Assembly: GCA_007922225.1 (NCBI GenBank)
Contig: ML680086.1
Location: 7,939,472 to 8,003,471, forward strand
Length of the DNA: 64,000 nucleotides
Direction: 5' to 3'
DNA from: Emydura subglobosa
Lineage: Eukaryota; Chordata; Testudines; Chelidae
The translations under genes were made by a program, and so were the position numbers. The notes under the pieces are model-generated. The model was given only the letters and a program-made list of their open reading frames with translations, did no database searches and was not told where the DNA came from. Below, piece after piece: positions 33,873 to 43,965 of this stretch. Within the stretch, counting starts at the first letter, position 1; every line of letters starts with the position of its first letter.

Positions 33873-34180
33873 CAGCGGTTCTCAACCTTTTTTCCCCGAG
33901 TACCACTCAAGTAAGGTACAGTCAGGTCAAGTACCACTTGACCTGACTGTACCTGACCCGAGTACCACTCGGGAAAAAAAGGGGGGGACTTTTGGCGGCG
34001 GTGGGGTTTCACTGCGGCGGCGGGTTACATGGGGGGAACAATGCCCTCCGCCAAAACCCTTCCGCCGTTTGCCCCTTTTCGGCGGAACGGTTTCGCGAGG
34101 GCGGGTGGGCACTTCCGGCGGCGGATTCGGCAGTGCGGTACAGCTCACGTACCACCCAGCCTTCTTTGAGAGAACCACTG
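33873..34180. mobile_element. hAT-type MITE with exact 8-bp target duplication
   Basis: The element starts CAGCGGTTCTCAACC and ends GAGAACCACTG; the reverse complement of the end, CAGTGGTTCTC, matches the start except for one base. It is flanked on both sides by CTCTAAAG (33865-33872 and 34181-34188), the 8-bp duplication expected for hAT transposition. Its 308 bases hold no transposase. Inside are a perfect 19-base palindrome (33914-33932 with 33936-33954) and a very GC-rich GGCGG-repeat half, unlike its AT-rich surroundings. It must have been moved by a transposase from elsewhere. Confidence 0.9.
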
Positions 34181-34329
34181 CTCTAAAGGAACAAGATTGG
34201 GAAGGAGAGAATTCATAGAGATTAGGCTGGGTGTTGTCAGAGCCTTGACGGTTTCTCTTCCAGTGATCCTGCTTCACGCAGCTGTAGTTCTACAGTCACC
34301 CTTCCAGCATATATGCAAAGTTAGGTATT

Positions 34330-34530
34330 TTCCCTGACTTTTTAAAATTTGAAATGTTAATGAAATTCAAAATTTAAACACATTTTGACCGGCCCTACAG
34401 TTGAATTAAAAAAAACAGGGGAGAGAAAATGGTGAAAATATTGAGGACATTTCCCCCGGCGCCTTTTTTTTTGGCCTAATTTTGAAATGTTGTCAACATT
34501 TTGAAATTCAAAAACATTTGAACTAGTGCT
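34330..34530. repeat. AAATTT-rich palindromic repeat
   Basis: Words such as TTAAAATTTGAAATGTTAAT, GAAATTCAAAATTTAAACA and TTTTGAAATTCAAAAAC alternate in both orientations, similar to 25950-26130. It looks like a decayed palindromic interspersed repeat rather than coding DNA. Confidence 0.4.
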
Positions 34531-34639
34531 ATCCACAGAGAATGGGGCAGAGGATTACCATGCTTCTAAAAGTGGTTTGGCCTAAACTTGGATTCTTATT
34601 TTCACCAAATGATTTGCTCTTCCCTTAGCTTCAGGGTAT

Positions 34640-34835
34640 GCCTAAACTGCAGATAGAAGTATGATTTCCACAGGGATAGTGTAGTGTAGCCATGGCAGCC
34701 AGGGCTTCAGTGTTGCCAAGGAAACCAAGTAGGTGTGCAGGCTCCCTGGTGGCCTTGTCTGGGGGCAGCTAGCAATGCTGAAACCCATGCCATGACTTTT
34801 CCATTGTCATTGTTACCCATGCTACCTAGTTGAAA
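34640..34835. mobile_element. possible GTCTACACT-type MITE, degenerate
   Basis: GGTATGCCTAAACTGCAGAT at the left resembles a decayed GTATGTCTACACTGC end. GAAGTATGATTTCCAC resembles the internal block of the MITE at 23728-24006. The right end is not defined. Confidence 0.4.
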
Positions 34836-35519
34836 GCTAATGAAAGTACATCAACCCATGCTACGACACCTTCATTTTCAGTGGAGACATACCTTTGGTT
34901 ACTTTTATTGATATTAAAAGCATTTGTCACCCAAAGACTTTTCTTGACAGGCAGAAAATGAAAAAATGATCCGTAAAGTTTCTCTGAAGACAGCTGGCTG
35001 GTGCAGAGAGTCCTGCAGGCTCCCATAATTGCTACAGAGATTGTAGAAGACCTTTGTTTTGGAAGGACAAGATCCAATAGGTCTGCATATGCCCCACTGA
35101 AGATAACGGACTGACAGACACAGCTAACCAAGCTCATGGGACAAGGTGCGATGCTCAGTAGGAATCCTGAAGAGTACAGTAATCACACCTAGACAGTCAC
35201 CTCCCTGGTGCAGTGGTACTTGTGACACTTTCAAATAGAAGGGCCGAGTTGCCTTGTTTCTAGTTGAAGTTTTGGCTTTATCCTCCCTTTCAGACACTAA
35301 GTAGTAACCACCACTTACCATTCAAATCCACTTGTAATTAATTCTACACTTAGCATCACTTTGGATGTCTGTGGATTCCAGCTGACCTGATTAAGATAGG
35401 AATAAAGAAAGCTGGCCAAATTTGCTGCTTGCACTTCATCCACAACCCCATTAGGAAGATGTGTAACTGCCTCAAATATCTGTAGTGTCACCAATGCCAA
35501 GAGTTTAAAAATCATCATT
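34836..35519. other. unique-looking non-coding sequence
   Basis: Minus-strand frames at 34826-35137, 35124-35321 and 35315-35518 are consecutive but in no shared protein family and without convincing splice context. Confidence 0.4.
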
Positions 35520-35775
35520 CAGGACCCCCAAAAACCTGAGATTTAAAAAAAAAATTAAGGTTTTATTCTTTTTATCTACCTTCTGTTTTTTTAGCCTTTA
35601 ATATAACTCAGGTCAAGCTTTTCTCTTCATTGATGAGGGAGAGAAGAATCCTTGCTTTAAAAAAAAATCTAGATGATAATGTATTCACATGACTCCAGGA
35701 GCTAGGACTTTATGAAAAAAACTCACCAAATATCAGGAGACTCCTAATGAAATCATGAGAACTGGCATCACTGAA
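35520..35775 (+). repeat. interspersed repeat, family C (copy 1)
   Basis: The order GTTTTATTCTTTTTATCTACC, TTCTGTTTTTTTAGCCTTT, CACATGACTCCAGGAGCTAG and GAAATCATGAGAACTGGCA is shared with 60000-60290 (same strand) and with 49934-50165 (opposite strand). The unit is about 250 bases. It is a frequent turtle repeat, but I cannot name its class. Confidence 0.65.
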
Positions 35776-35804
35776 TTTGATTCAGTTTCAGGAATACTGA
35801 CTGT

Positions 35805-35960
35805 TATCGGTTAGTGGCTCAGTATTTTATGTCCTGGACTTTTATCTCTGGAGACCTGGGTTCAGAGCCCAACTTAGCTCTCATACTACGGGGAGTCTGG
35901 CAGGACTTGTCTTATCCCCCAGCAGCCATTAGTCCTCATCACAAACCATCACAAGCTTTG
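35805..35960 (+). repeat. tRNA-derived SINE-like sequence
   Basis: GGTTAGTGGCTCAGTATTTT resembles a polymerase III A box, and CTGGGTTCAGAGCCC, about 45 bases on, a B box. The spacing fits a tRNA-derived SINE head, MIR-like or of the turtle tRNA-SINE type. It does not fold as a functional tRNA by inspection. Confidence 0.5.
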
Positions 35961-37384
35961 GCCCACTCAGAGATGCCCGTGTGAATGTGGATGAGATTAG
36001 CACAGCACTTGCCGATGCAGCCCAGTGCTTCTAGCCCCTCTGTGCCACAAGCAATGAACACACCACAATTAAAAAAGAAAAAGAAAAGAAAAGAAACCTG
36101 GCTAGAACTCTTATCCACAGCATTCTTGAGACAGAGGTTTGGTGAGTCACATCACAGCATGGCTGAGCCTGGGGCTGCCTGTCTTTCCTGAGTGTGCTTG
36201 CATGTGCCCAGTCCAGCTAGTACATCATTGTCCACCAGTACATTCCACACAGACTGTTTGGGATCCCTCCAAAGCCAAATGGAGAATAGTCCTGCCATAT
36301 GTATTGTCCCACCCCATGCCTCCTTCCAAAGCAATCAGTACATTGATGCTGCACTTCATCAGAAAAAGCCTCTTAAACTGCACAGGCATACATCAGGCCA
36401 TCTGTTTGTAACAGCTGTGATGGCCCAGATTCTGCTAGCTACATTGCATGGGTGTGTTCCTGTGCAGCTCCCCTCTGAAGTCAGCTGGGCCCTGTATGAG
36501 CACAGGGCTCTGCCTGCCTGGAGTAACTTGCAGAACTAGGGCTTAAGACCTTTGAGGGTTTGCCTAAAAAGTCATGGCAGCATGACTTACACACACACAC
36601 ACAGAATAAGGGGGTTTTATTCACTGCTCTTGTACCTCCTAGTGGTTAGTCTGTGGAATCAGCTCTGCAGGTCCCAGAGCCCAACGCGGTTGTGTTTTGT
36701 CCACTGTTATGTCTCTGCCTTAGGACCCATGTCTCTACAAAGCCTTCAGCATCGGCTTCAAGATACATCCCTCCAGCCATGCCACAATCTGTGGTCTCCC
36801 CACTTCTGGGGGATTCTGCAATCCCAGTCTAGCTACTTCCTTCAGTAGCGGCTGCAGTCCACTGTCCAGCCCTTATATCAGGGTTCTCAGCTGCTCCTTC
36901 TTCAGAGCCAGCCACTTCTCTGTCCGAGGTGCTGACCTTCCTCAGCCTGCAGGGCCGCCAGCCTTCCCTACCCAAGCTCCTGGGAGTGACTTGAGGCTAC
37001 CAGCCATGAGGCACAAGTTGTAACAGACTGAAGGGTGCTCTAACTGGCCGGCTGATGATCCCAGGATTGGGAGGATGGGGTGTTCTTTATTATTATTTTA
37101 TTATCATTGTTGTTCTGGGTGCACCTAGCAGTCACAGTCATGGACCAAGGTTCCATTGTGATAGGCCCTGTAGAAACAGTACAAAAAGATCCCCAGACAG
37201 CTTAATGGTAATTTAACAGCATTTTTATCCCATCCTGGTACTGCTGGAACAGAGAAGCTGGATCCTGGAGTCAAGCCAGTGTCAAACCAATCTAAGGGAT
37301 CTGATCTCAGCTTTTTAAACTTTCCAAACCACTTCAAACTGAAGGGCAGAACAGGGAAGAGGCACAGAGAAATGGGGGTACTTT
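35961..37384. other. non-coding sequence
   Basis: Short (AC)n at 36590-36602. Overlapping frames at 36139-36539 and 36552-36848 have no family motif. Nothing else recognised. Confidence 0.4.
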
Positions 37385-37456
37385 GTGGGCCTAATTCTGC
37401 TCTCACACCAGTTTGAGTCCACAAACCTTTGATTTACACCAGCGTGGGTGAGATCA
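37385..37456. repeat. short palindromic repeat, family B (copy 2)
   Basis: CCTAATTCTGCTCTCACACC at the left pairs with GGTGAGATCAGAAGAAGGCC at the right around GATTTACACCAGCG. It is the same type as 1288-1406. Confidence 0.5.
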
Positions 37457-38084
37457 GAAGAAGGCCCGGAATGGCTTCCTCTCTCCTCTCCTCCAAGTTG
37501 GGGCTAAACCAAAACTTGCTGGAAGGCAGCAAGCGACGAGTGCAGAAGTGCTGAATTGCAGCTAGAGAAACGACAGAGAGCGATTATTGCTGTCCAAGAG
37601 AGAAGGATTAATACATCACCCCAGTGTGAAGCTCGTACTTCAGGCAGAGTATTTTCACGCGGGCAAGCATCTGCATCAATTTCCAAGTTGTTTGATTCAT
37701 AGGAAAATAGAGTTGAAGAAACAAGAAAGAGAAAGGAAAATAAAGACTCTGGGGATACTTTATCACTTTACATGGTATTATAATCATGTGCAGCGAGGAC
37801 GCAGGAGCTGAGCTGCTGATGGTGGCAGGAAGGGCTGCTCCTTGGAGCAGAGGAATATTAAAGGTGTTTGAATAAAAAAGGCCGAGTTGACAAAGTGCAT
37901 CTGCTGCTTTATTTTTTCTTGTCCAGGCGATGTCTCACCAGACAATCGGGGGAGAGAGAGATCTAATCCAGCGCTTTATCTAATATAAGGGGGGGGGAAG
38001 GAAGGTCTATTGAAGCTGGATAGAGTGTTGCCACTCAGTGAAAATAAATGCTGTGGTTGTGATGGATGGGGTGATTGGTTAGTG
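37457..38084. other. non-coding sequence, possible 3' UTR of the candidate exon
   Basis: Contains an antisense AATAAA at 37908-37913 and a G run at 37989-37997. If the exon at 38085-38394 is real, 37890-38084 would be its 3' UTR. Otherwise unique sequence. Confidence 0.3.
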
Positions 38085-38394
38085 TTAGGCAGGGTGCAAA
38101 GAGGCACCGTACTGTCTATTAAAGCAATCTATTTTCTCAGGCTCATCCGGCACTTGCTCTTTGTCATCGCACTTGGTACCTTCTCTTGACGTTAAATGAC
38201 TGCGAACACGAAGGTATTTGAACAGCCAGAGACGACAAATCCCTACTAAGAAGAAAGTGTAAAACAGCAGGAGAAACATGTTGGCTTCATCGTGAGTGAA
38301 CATTAAATACACTTCGCATTTGTCTAAAGAGACAGTTAAATGAGGAAACGGGCCCTTTAATTGAACAGGCTGAGAGCTTCACGCAGCTCCAGAT
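38085..38394 (-). CDS. possible terminal coding exon of a membrane protein (weak)
   Basis: On the minus strand a frame runs from an acceptor-like AG near 38384 (or the better one, CTGTCTCTTTAG, ending at 38324) to a TAA at 38085-38087. It reads KCEVYLMFTHDEANMF, then a hydrophobic segment of about 16 residues (FLLLFYTFFLVGIC), a basic flank (RLWLFKYLRVR) and a charged, Lys/Asp/Glu-rich tail of about 35 residues. That is the plan of a type I C-terminal membrane anchor. An AATAAA signal follows at 37908-37913. No repeat covers it. I do not recognise the protein; a chance frame in a conserved non-coding element is the main alternative. Confidence 0.25.
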
Positions 38395-38599
38395 AACTAA
38401 TATTCAGGAGACAGACCATTTTTTAGCATAGGGATTCTAGTCTAGATGAGAAGGCCATTTCCTCCTGAAAATTATCAGCGAGTGCAAGTGAGCATTATTA
38501 TTTTCACCTTCCAGTATGATTCTATTTAAAGCGGCATAAAGTGGACCTGGAACAGGAATTTGGTCCAAAAAAGGCCTAAGGCAAACCAAAGACGGCAGG

Positions 38600-38621
38600 T
38601 TTTTTTTTTTTTTTTTTTTTT
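38600..38621. repeat. poly-T run
   Basis: T22 run; no LINE or retrocopy joined to it was recognised on either side. Confidence 0.95.
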
Positions 38622-38759
38622 ATTGCTTTCTTGGAACCTGAGGGCACACCAGCTGGTGTAATCACTTGTCTAGGTCATCTGAATCCTGCAGTAGGTTGGG
38701 TTAATCCTCAGTCACTGACAATTGCTATTCACTGTTAAGCTGCTGTATATATACCTTAT

Positions 38760-39160
38760 TATGTCTCTGTGCGATGGTATTGCACCGTTGCACGGCACCT
38801 TCCACCAAAAGATCCTAATGCACTTGACAAGCATTGATTTATTTTGCCTCACAACACCAGTAACAGTTTAGCGTTACTGGGCTTGCCATCCCACTGTCTT
38901 GCACCTTGTGTCATAATCTACCGGAGTGCCAGGTGAGTGTAGAAAGTTGCCATAGCAGAATGACAATATTTCACACCAGCTTTGCATCAATGCAAATGAC
39001 AACATATGGTGGTGGCCAATGGTGAGCTGGAGCCATTATCCCTACTGTATAGAAGGAGACAATGAAGCACAGAGATTTTGTGTTTTGCCCAGGAAATCTG
39101 TGATAGATCCAGAACTAGAAACCAAGTCTCCTGTCCCCACATCCATGCTTTCTCCTTTCT
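38760..39160 (-). repeat. MIR/L2-type repeat, degenerate
   Basis: TTATCCCTACTGTATAGAAG, GAGACAATGAAGCACAGAGA, TTTTGCCCAGGAAATCTGTG and CCAGAACTAGAAACCAAGTC follow antisense MIR order. The left part (CACCTTCCACCAAAAGATCC...CACTTGACAAGC) resembles the tail region of the same repeat type. Confidence 0.6.
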
Positions 39161-39849
39161 CAGGGAGCTCAGAATCTGAATGATGACAAACTCCTGTTAT
39201 TGATCAATAACCAGACTTCATGTATCAGTATACCTTGATCACTCTATGGCTAGGAAGAAATTCCCTAGCTCCCATTACATACAGCACTGAACAATCAACT
39301 GGCCAGATGCATTCTGGGTTTTTTTCCTCACCTTCCTCCAAAGCATTAGGTATTAACAGTGGTGGCAGCAGGCTGCCAGACTTGACAGCTAAAAGGTCTA
39401 TTTTTTATTATTTATATGATTTACACAACATGCTTATCATGATACAAAACACATCAGTAAAATAATAATTATGAATTGACTAGTTATCAGGCAGCCCTCC
39501 CCAGTTCCTCCAGGAAAAAGACCTTAACCCCTCAAAGCCAACCCCCAAGATCACAACCACCACCTCTCTCCACAAAAGGACCCAGGAGTCTGTGTTCCAA
39601 GGTGTTTATGTTGATGGAATTTTTCCCTTGTCCACTACAAATATTTTACAGACATGTAAAGGCATCTGTGCAAGCCAGCTATCATTTTAGGCATGTGCAA
39701 AAAAGACATCACTTCTGTGGAACTGTGCCAGAACAATGTCTCTCTCTGATAATCTGTCCTTGATTGATAAAGAAAATTAAAATTAAATGACAAAAAATAA
39801 AAAAAGGGAATGCCAGAGGATGTGGATTAACAGATTGGTAAAGCTTGAA
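39161..39849. other. unique-looking non-coding sequence
   Basis: Nothing recognised. Confidence 0.45.
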
Positions 39850-40560
39850 TGATTAAAAGGAGTTAGGTGCCTAAATTGCAATTTTAGGCTCCATAGCGAT
39901 GCACAAGACTCCCGCTGATCCCTGTAGGCTCCTAAACTCACTCAGTGCCGATGTTTTTGCAGTAAAAGCTCCTCAGGCACCAATGTTCTGTCTCTGGGCA
40001 CACACACTGCTGCCTCCCTTTAGAAATCTGGACACCTATCTCCTGCCGAAGCCCCAGAGTGATTTACAAACCAAGGGAAGATAGGCATTTGGCTGCAGAA
40101 GGCACGCACAGGACCCGATCCGGTAGGGGTGCTCAGAGGCAAACTACTGGATTGGGCCCCTCCAGTGAGTTCACACAAAGCAGCTGGGGGTGGAGGAAGT
40201 CCTCCCTCATAACCTTTAGCCTCAAGGTGAGGGTACTCACCTGGAACGTGGGAGACCCCTGGTTCAAGTCCCCCTTCTGCCTGAAGGGAAGAAAGGATTT
40301 GAAGAGTGGTCTGCCATCTCTCAGGTGTGTGCTGTAACCATTGGGCTATGGGACATCCTGATGGGGGGCCCTCAAGCTCTCTTGTTGAAACTGTTGCACT
40401 TTGGATAAATAATTAAGAGACACTGGAGCAAAGCAACTGGGTCCTGGCTCTCCCACCTCAGTGCTCTATCCACCAGGCTACAGAGCCACTCTCTCTCACA
40501 CTAGCCCAAACGAGTCTTTAAGAAAGAGCGTGAGCGATCACAAGCATGAGAATGACTGTA
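39850..40560. repeat. inverted repeat with tRNA-like B boxes
   Basis: The core, 40221-40345, is a near-palindrome. One arm contains GGGTACTCACCTGGAACGTG, GGAGACCC and the B-box-like GGTTCAAGTCC (40261-40271). The other is the inverse, with GGATTTGAAGAGTGGTCTGC and CTCAGGTGTGTGCTGTAACC. A third, similar half in antisense lies at 40430-40490 (TCCCACCTCAGTGCTCTATC). The left flank begins GGAGTTAGGTGCCTAAATTG. Tandem and inverted tRNA-like halves suggest a composite of SINE heads or a palindromic element; it is not a tRNA gene. Confidence 0.5.
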
Positions 40561-40593
40561 TAGGCTGGTGGTTACAGTCTTCACCTAGACCTC

Positions 40594-40850
40594 TTAACTG
40601 ATGGCCTCCTGCATTTTCGGGGGGGGGAGTGGCTGTGGTTTCTCCAGGATGAGTTGCCCAAATTGTGTTTGGATATGGTGTTGCATGAGATGAGGCTTCC
40701 CTGGAACACAAACACCATCAAGAAGGCTTTTACTAGGCTTCTCACCTGAGAGCTCTGTTCCAGACGGAAGTGTTCCCCCCTCTGTATTGGGCGTGGGTCC
40801 AGTAGGCACTTGGGATTGCAGTTCTGGCTCAGGGCCATAAGGAGCGATAA
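40594..40850 (-). pseudogene. Gmr1-like gypsy: start of reverse transcriptase
   Basis: Directly after the integrase C-terminus, the minus strand encodes the region that precedes the RT fingers in gypsy elements: a short linker, then PGKPHLMQHHIQTQFGQLI and a proline-rich LPPPKMQEAIS. This corresponds to the usual 'PG.T.L..H.I.T.PG' entry to RT. The element stops at about 40590, before any catalytic RT motif, so RT and RNase H are missing. Two frames share the signal because of a frameshift near 40700. Position after integrase, rather than before it, is what marks the Gmr1 group. Confidence 0.7.
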
Positions 40851-42000
40851 ATAAGCTTTTTCGCTCCTTCTATGGCATCAGAAGGTTAACATCATAGATC
40901 TGGATTAGTTTCCTCTTGTTGGGCTGCCTGATTTAATAGCCAACTGGCCTGATTTGTACTTTGTATGATCCTTGCCATTTAGCGAGTAACTTGAGCTCTG
41001 CACTCAGGAGTAGAAGTAGTACCAGATCACCCAGCTTACATATGCGTGTACATGCCCCATAGTTATAGGCTCACTCTTGGGCCTGTTAAGCACTGAGGAG
41101 GCTGTCTTTGGCAAAGGCCCCTAAGGTTTAGAGCCTCTTTCAGAACTTCAGTACATGTAGTATAACATTCTCCATCCAAGGAGGCTGTCTTTCCCACATC
41201 TTTCAGACCAGGTCAAGAATTCCCCAGGGTGGTCTCTCAGACAAGTTTTCAAGCATGGAGAACCCAATAGATTTGGGAACTTCTGAAATAACAATTAACG
41301 AGGGTGGGGGGTGAGGGAGGAGCAGTTGATCCCGATAATGGAGGTCCTCATCAAAAAAAAATTTTAAACATCCTTTTTAGGTTGGGTTGAATCATTCACC
41401 CAGATCATCCATTTGTGGATGATAGACAGATGTCTGCAAAGTCTTTATTTTTAGAAGATCACATACCTCTCTCAGCAGCTGAGGTATAAAGTTGGTGCCT
41501 TGATCAGTGAAGATGTCTTTAGGTCCCCTTTCTGGCAAAGACGTTTAGGAGTTTCTCTGCAGTAGTCTTCGTGCCTCAGAATAGTCGGTAGCGTAATCAA
41601 CTATCACAAATGTGTGTTTGCACCCAGATGCACTTTTTTCCAAAGGTCTGAGGAGGTACATCCTGATCCTTTCAAACAGGACATCAACTACGGGGAGTGG
41701 GCTCAGAGGGACTTTTGTCTCTCCTTTAAGTCTTACAAGTTGGCATTCAGAGCAGGAGCTGCAAAAAGTCTTTAATTACTTGATGAATCCCGGCCAAAAG
41801 AAGTGATCCCAAAATCCTGCCCAGGGACTTCTCGTGACTGAGGTGACCCGCAGCATAAGCCAGTCACATACCTTTGCACCTATGAGGCCCTGGAATGAAT
41901 AGTTTCACCTGAATTTCCCCCAATGGTACAGTTGCTCTGCCTGGAGCTTGAACCAGGTACTTCTCTGCTTATTGTGGGTCTATCACTTTCCTGTTACCCA
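40851..42000 (-). pseudogene. Gmr1-like gypsy: integrase, degenerate
   Basis: On the minus strand one reads, in order, the HHCC zinc region (GHLSHEKSLGRIL near 41845, CSECQL near 41750), the core with VDYATDYSEA (about 41585-41615), FTDQGTNFIPQLLREVCDLL (about 41460-41515) and TSVYHPQMDDLG near 41410. The C-terminal GDLVLLL...KLLAKWQGSYKV and IYDVNLL end near 40890. The first and second catalytic Asp are therefore visible, and the Glu position after the HPQ block is changed or nearby. The reading frame is broken by stops and frameshifts about every 50-100 codons. The RT start follows at once, so integrase precedes RT. Confidence 0.88.
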
Positions 42001-42840
42001 TCGGCAGTTGGTCATAACCCCAGATCAAGGTTTTGTTCTCTCTCTGGTCCTTTATGAAGCCCATCTCTCTGGTGAGGTTGTTCCTCTCCTGTAGGGGAGC
42101 CACTAGGGCTTTTGTTGTTAGGAGGTCCTTCTGGAGGAGCTTCCCCTTGGCCAGATCCCCCCTCTCTAGCATCCAGCTCCTCACCTACATCTGCCAACAT
42201 CACAGGATTTGGGATCCCATCTCCCAGGGTCCCCTTGATTACTCCCTCTGGGGCCTCTGAGTTGGTTTAACTCCCCTCAAGCCCTCAGAGAAATACTCCC
42301 AATCCCAACTCAAGTTAATGGGACTGAGTAGTGTCAAGGCCAAAACCACTACAATGGACTTTATGTTTTCCCCTACAGTCAACTGCATACATGAATTGGG
42401 ATATGGTTTAATGTCTCAGGGATGCACTTTTTAATTAAGTGATTTTTAGGTGTAAGTGAGAAATGAGTGTGTAGGGTGCAAATAAATAAGAAAAGAGGTG
42501 CCAGCCCAAACCATTTGGACAACAAACAGAGGAGTAAAGATACTAGCTGCAACTATTATTTTAACTTTGAAGGCCGAAGAATGCAGATAAACAATTTTAA
42601 AGCATTGGAGAATTTACCCTGAAGATAGAAAGGTAGAAAGATAGTCTCTCTGGGGGCCTCAGGGCTTGGGACAAAGTTCTCCTGGACCAAGGTCTCTGCC
42701 CACAGCTAGAATCACTAGGCCCTTTCCTCAGTTCCATTTATATAAACAGGAAGCATTACTTTAGCCAGAATTGGCTAATGGGCAGAGCTTTCTGACATCC
42801 ACACCTGTCTTGAACCACACTCCACCCACAGGGGCACTTG
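42001..42840 (-). other. Gmr1-like gypsy: linker, no protease recognised
   Basis: 42001-42260 reads as the linker before the integrase zinc region in two frames (for example KDQRENKTLIWGYDQLPMG). From about 42290 to 42800 the AT-rich sequence shows no aspartic protease motif. Either the protease has decayed, or unrelated DNA inserted between gag and integrase. Confidence 0.5.
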
Positions 42841-43827
42841 TGATACTAGTGACCTGGGTGCCCACATGAAAGGCAAGTCCCCACTTCTGGCTGAATGGCC
42901 ACTGGCCTTGAGACTGACAACTGAGGTAGCCCTTTCCTATGTGATTTGTTTGCTCCCCACCACTGGCTATCCAGTGGAGCAGCCCACAGGAATCCCAAGG
43001 GCTTTGTCCAGACTGAAACCTGAGATGCTGGCATTTCCCAGCAGGGGACAGTCTAGGGCTCAGCTGCCTGCTGGCCCCGTACAGACTGATGCTTCTGAGA
43101 CTACCCTGTCAGATTGCTGGTTCCCCTGGATGAGCACTCCTTTGAGTCCAGGGGTCCCTTTGCCACAGGCAGTTGCTTGTGTGATGCGGTCAGACCATTT
43201 CTGCATGAAAGAATTCTCTATCCACCAGACAACATCGGCTGAGGACTCTGGCTGGCGTTTGAGCTCCCAGCCGGAAGTACGTGAGTGAACTGCTCCACCA
43301 TGATCAGCTCAGCCACCTCAACTCTAGTCTGAGCCTTTGGCTTTAACCACCTCCAGATAGGTCTCTCAATTTCTGGGTGACCATATGGGGCTGGGCTTCC
43401 CAGGGCTTTTTCTCTGCATGGTGCCTCCATTGGAAGGTCTCCTATGTGACGCCGAGGCACTCACGTATGGCCACTTTCACATGAGCATAGTATTGTGCAG
43501 ATGCTGCATCCAGCCTGATATCCGGCCTGCTGTCAGATGACCTCTAGGCTGCTGTCGCCACTTGCTGAACTGTTACCAGGAAAGCCTCTGAGTCATCCTC
43601 AGAGCCCATCTTCGTGAGTTTCACTGGCACAGGCAGGGCACTGGGGCTGGACCTACAGCCCCAGGAGGGGAAGCCCTAGGGAGACCCTGAGGCTACATCA
43701 AGGACACTACCTGTTGGACCAGCCTTTGCTGCTGTTCCTGCAATTTGTACCCCTAATTCCTGGACTAGCTGTTGCTGCTGGCAGCCATTTGCTGCAGGAG
43801 TTATTGCTGTTGTTGATTGTCAGTCAT
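42841..43827 (-). pseudogene. Gmr1-like gypsy: gag with SCAN-related domain
   Basis: Gag starts at ATG 43827 (MTDNQQQQ) followed by a Gln-rich stretch. At 43530-43640 comes KMGSEDDSEAFLVT, the start of the capsid region. The block 43270-43375 encodes WRWLKPKAQTR, VEVAELIMVEQFTHVLPAG, which matches the SCAN-domain pattern (W.LRP...KEQILELLVLEQFL.ILP). A zinc knuckle, CLSCGHPGH, lies near 42865, its last Cys replaced by Ser. The frame is interrupted several times. The SCAN domain of vertebrate zinc-finger proteins is known to derive from such a gag; this copy is the element itself, not a zinc-finger gene. Confidence 0.85.
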
Positions 43828-43965
43828 CCGTTTGGGAAAACGCTCTAGGTCCAAGTTACCTGACCTACCATCCAATGTCTCTAGGTGTATGTTGTTTGAC
43901 TGTCTGAGTCCATCAGTCCTCCCCTCTCTCCAGGGGAAGGCAGTATGCCCATGTTCTCCACCAAT

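Noticed and set aside
40221..40273. Possible tRNA gene (B box GGTTCAAGTCC)
   Set aside because: No cloverleaf by inspection and an inverted partner follows at once; SINE-like instead.
42866..43288. 140-codon plus-strand frame
   Set aside because: Antisense to the gag region of the Gmr1-like element; no motif of its own.
43218..43460. SCAN zinc-finger gene
   Set aside because: The SCAN-like block is followed by a retroviral zinc knuckle and integrase and preceded by an LTR; no C2H2 fingers occur, so it belongs to a retroelement.
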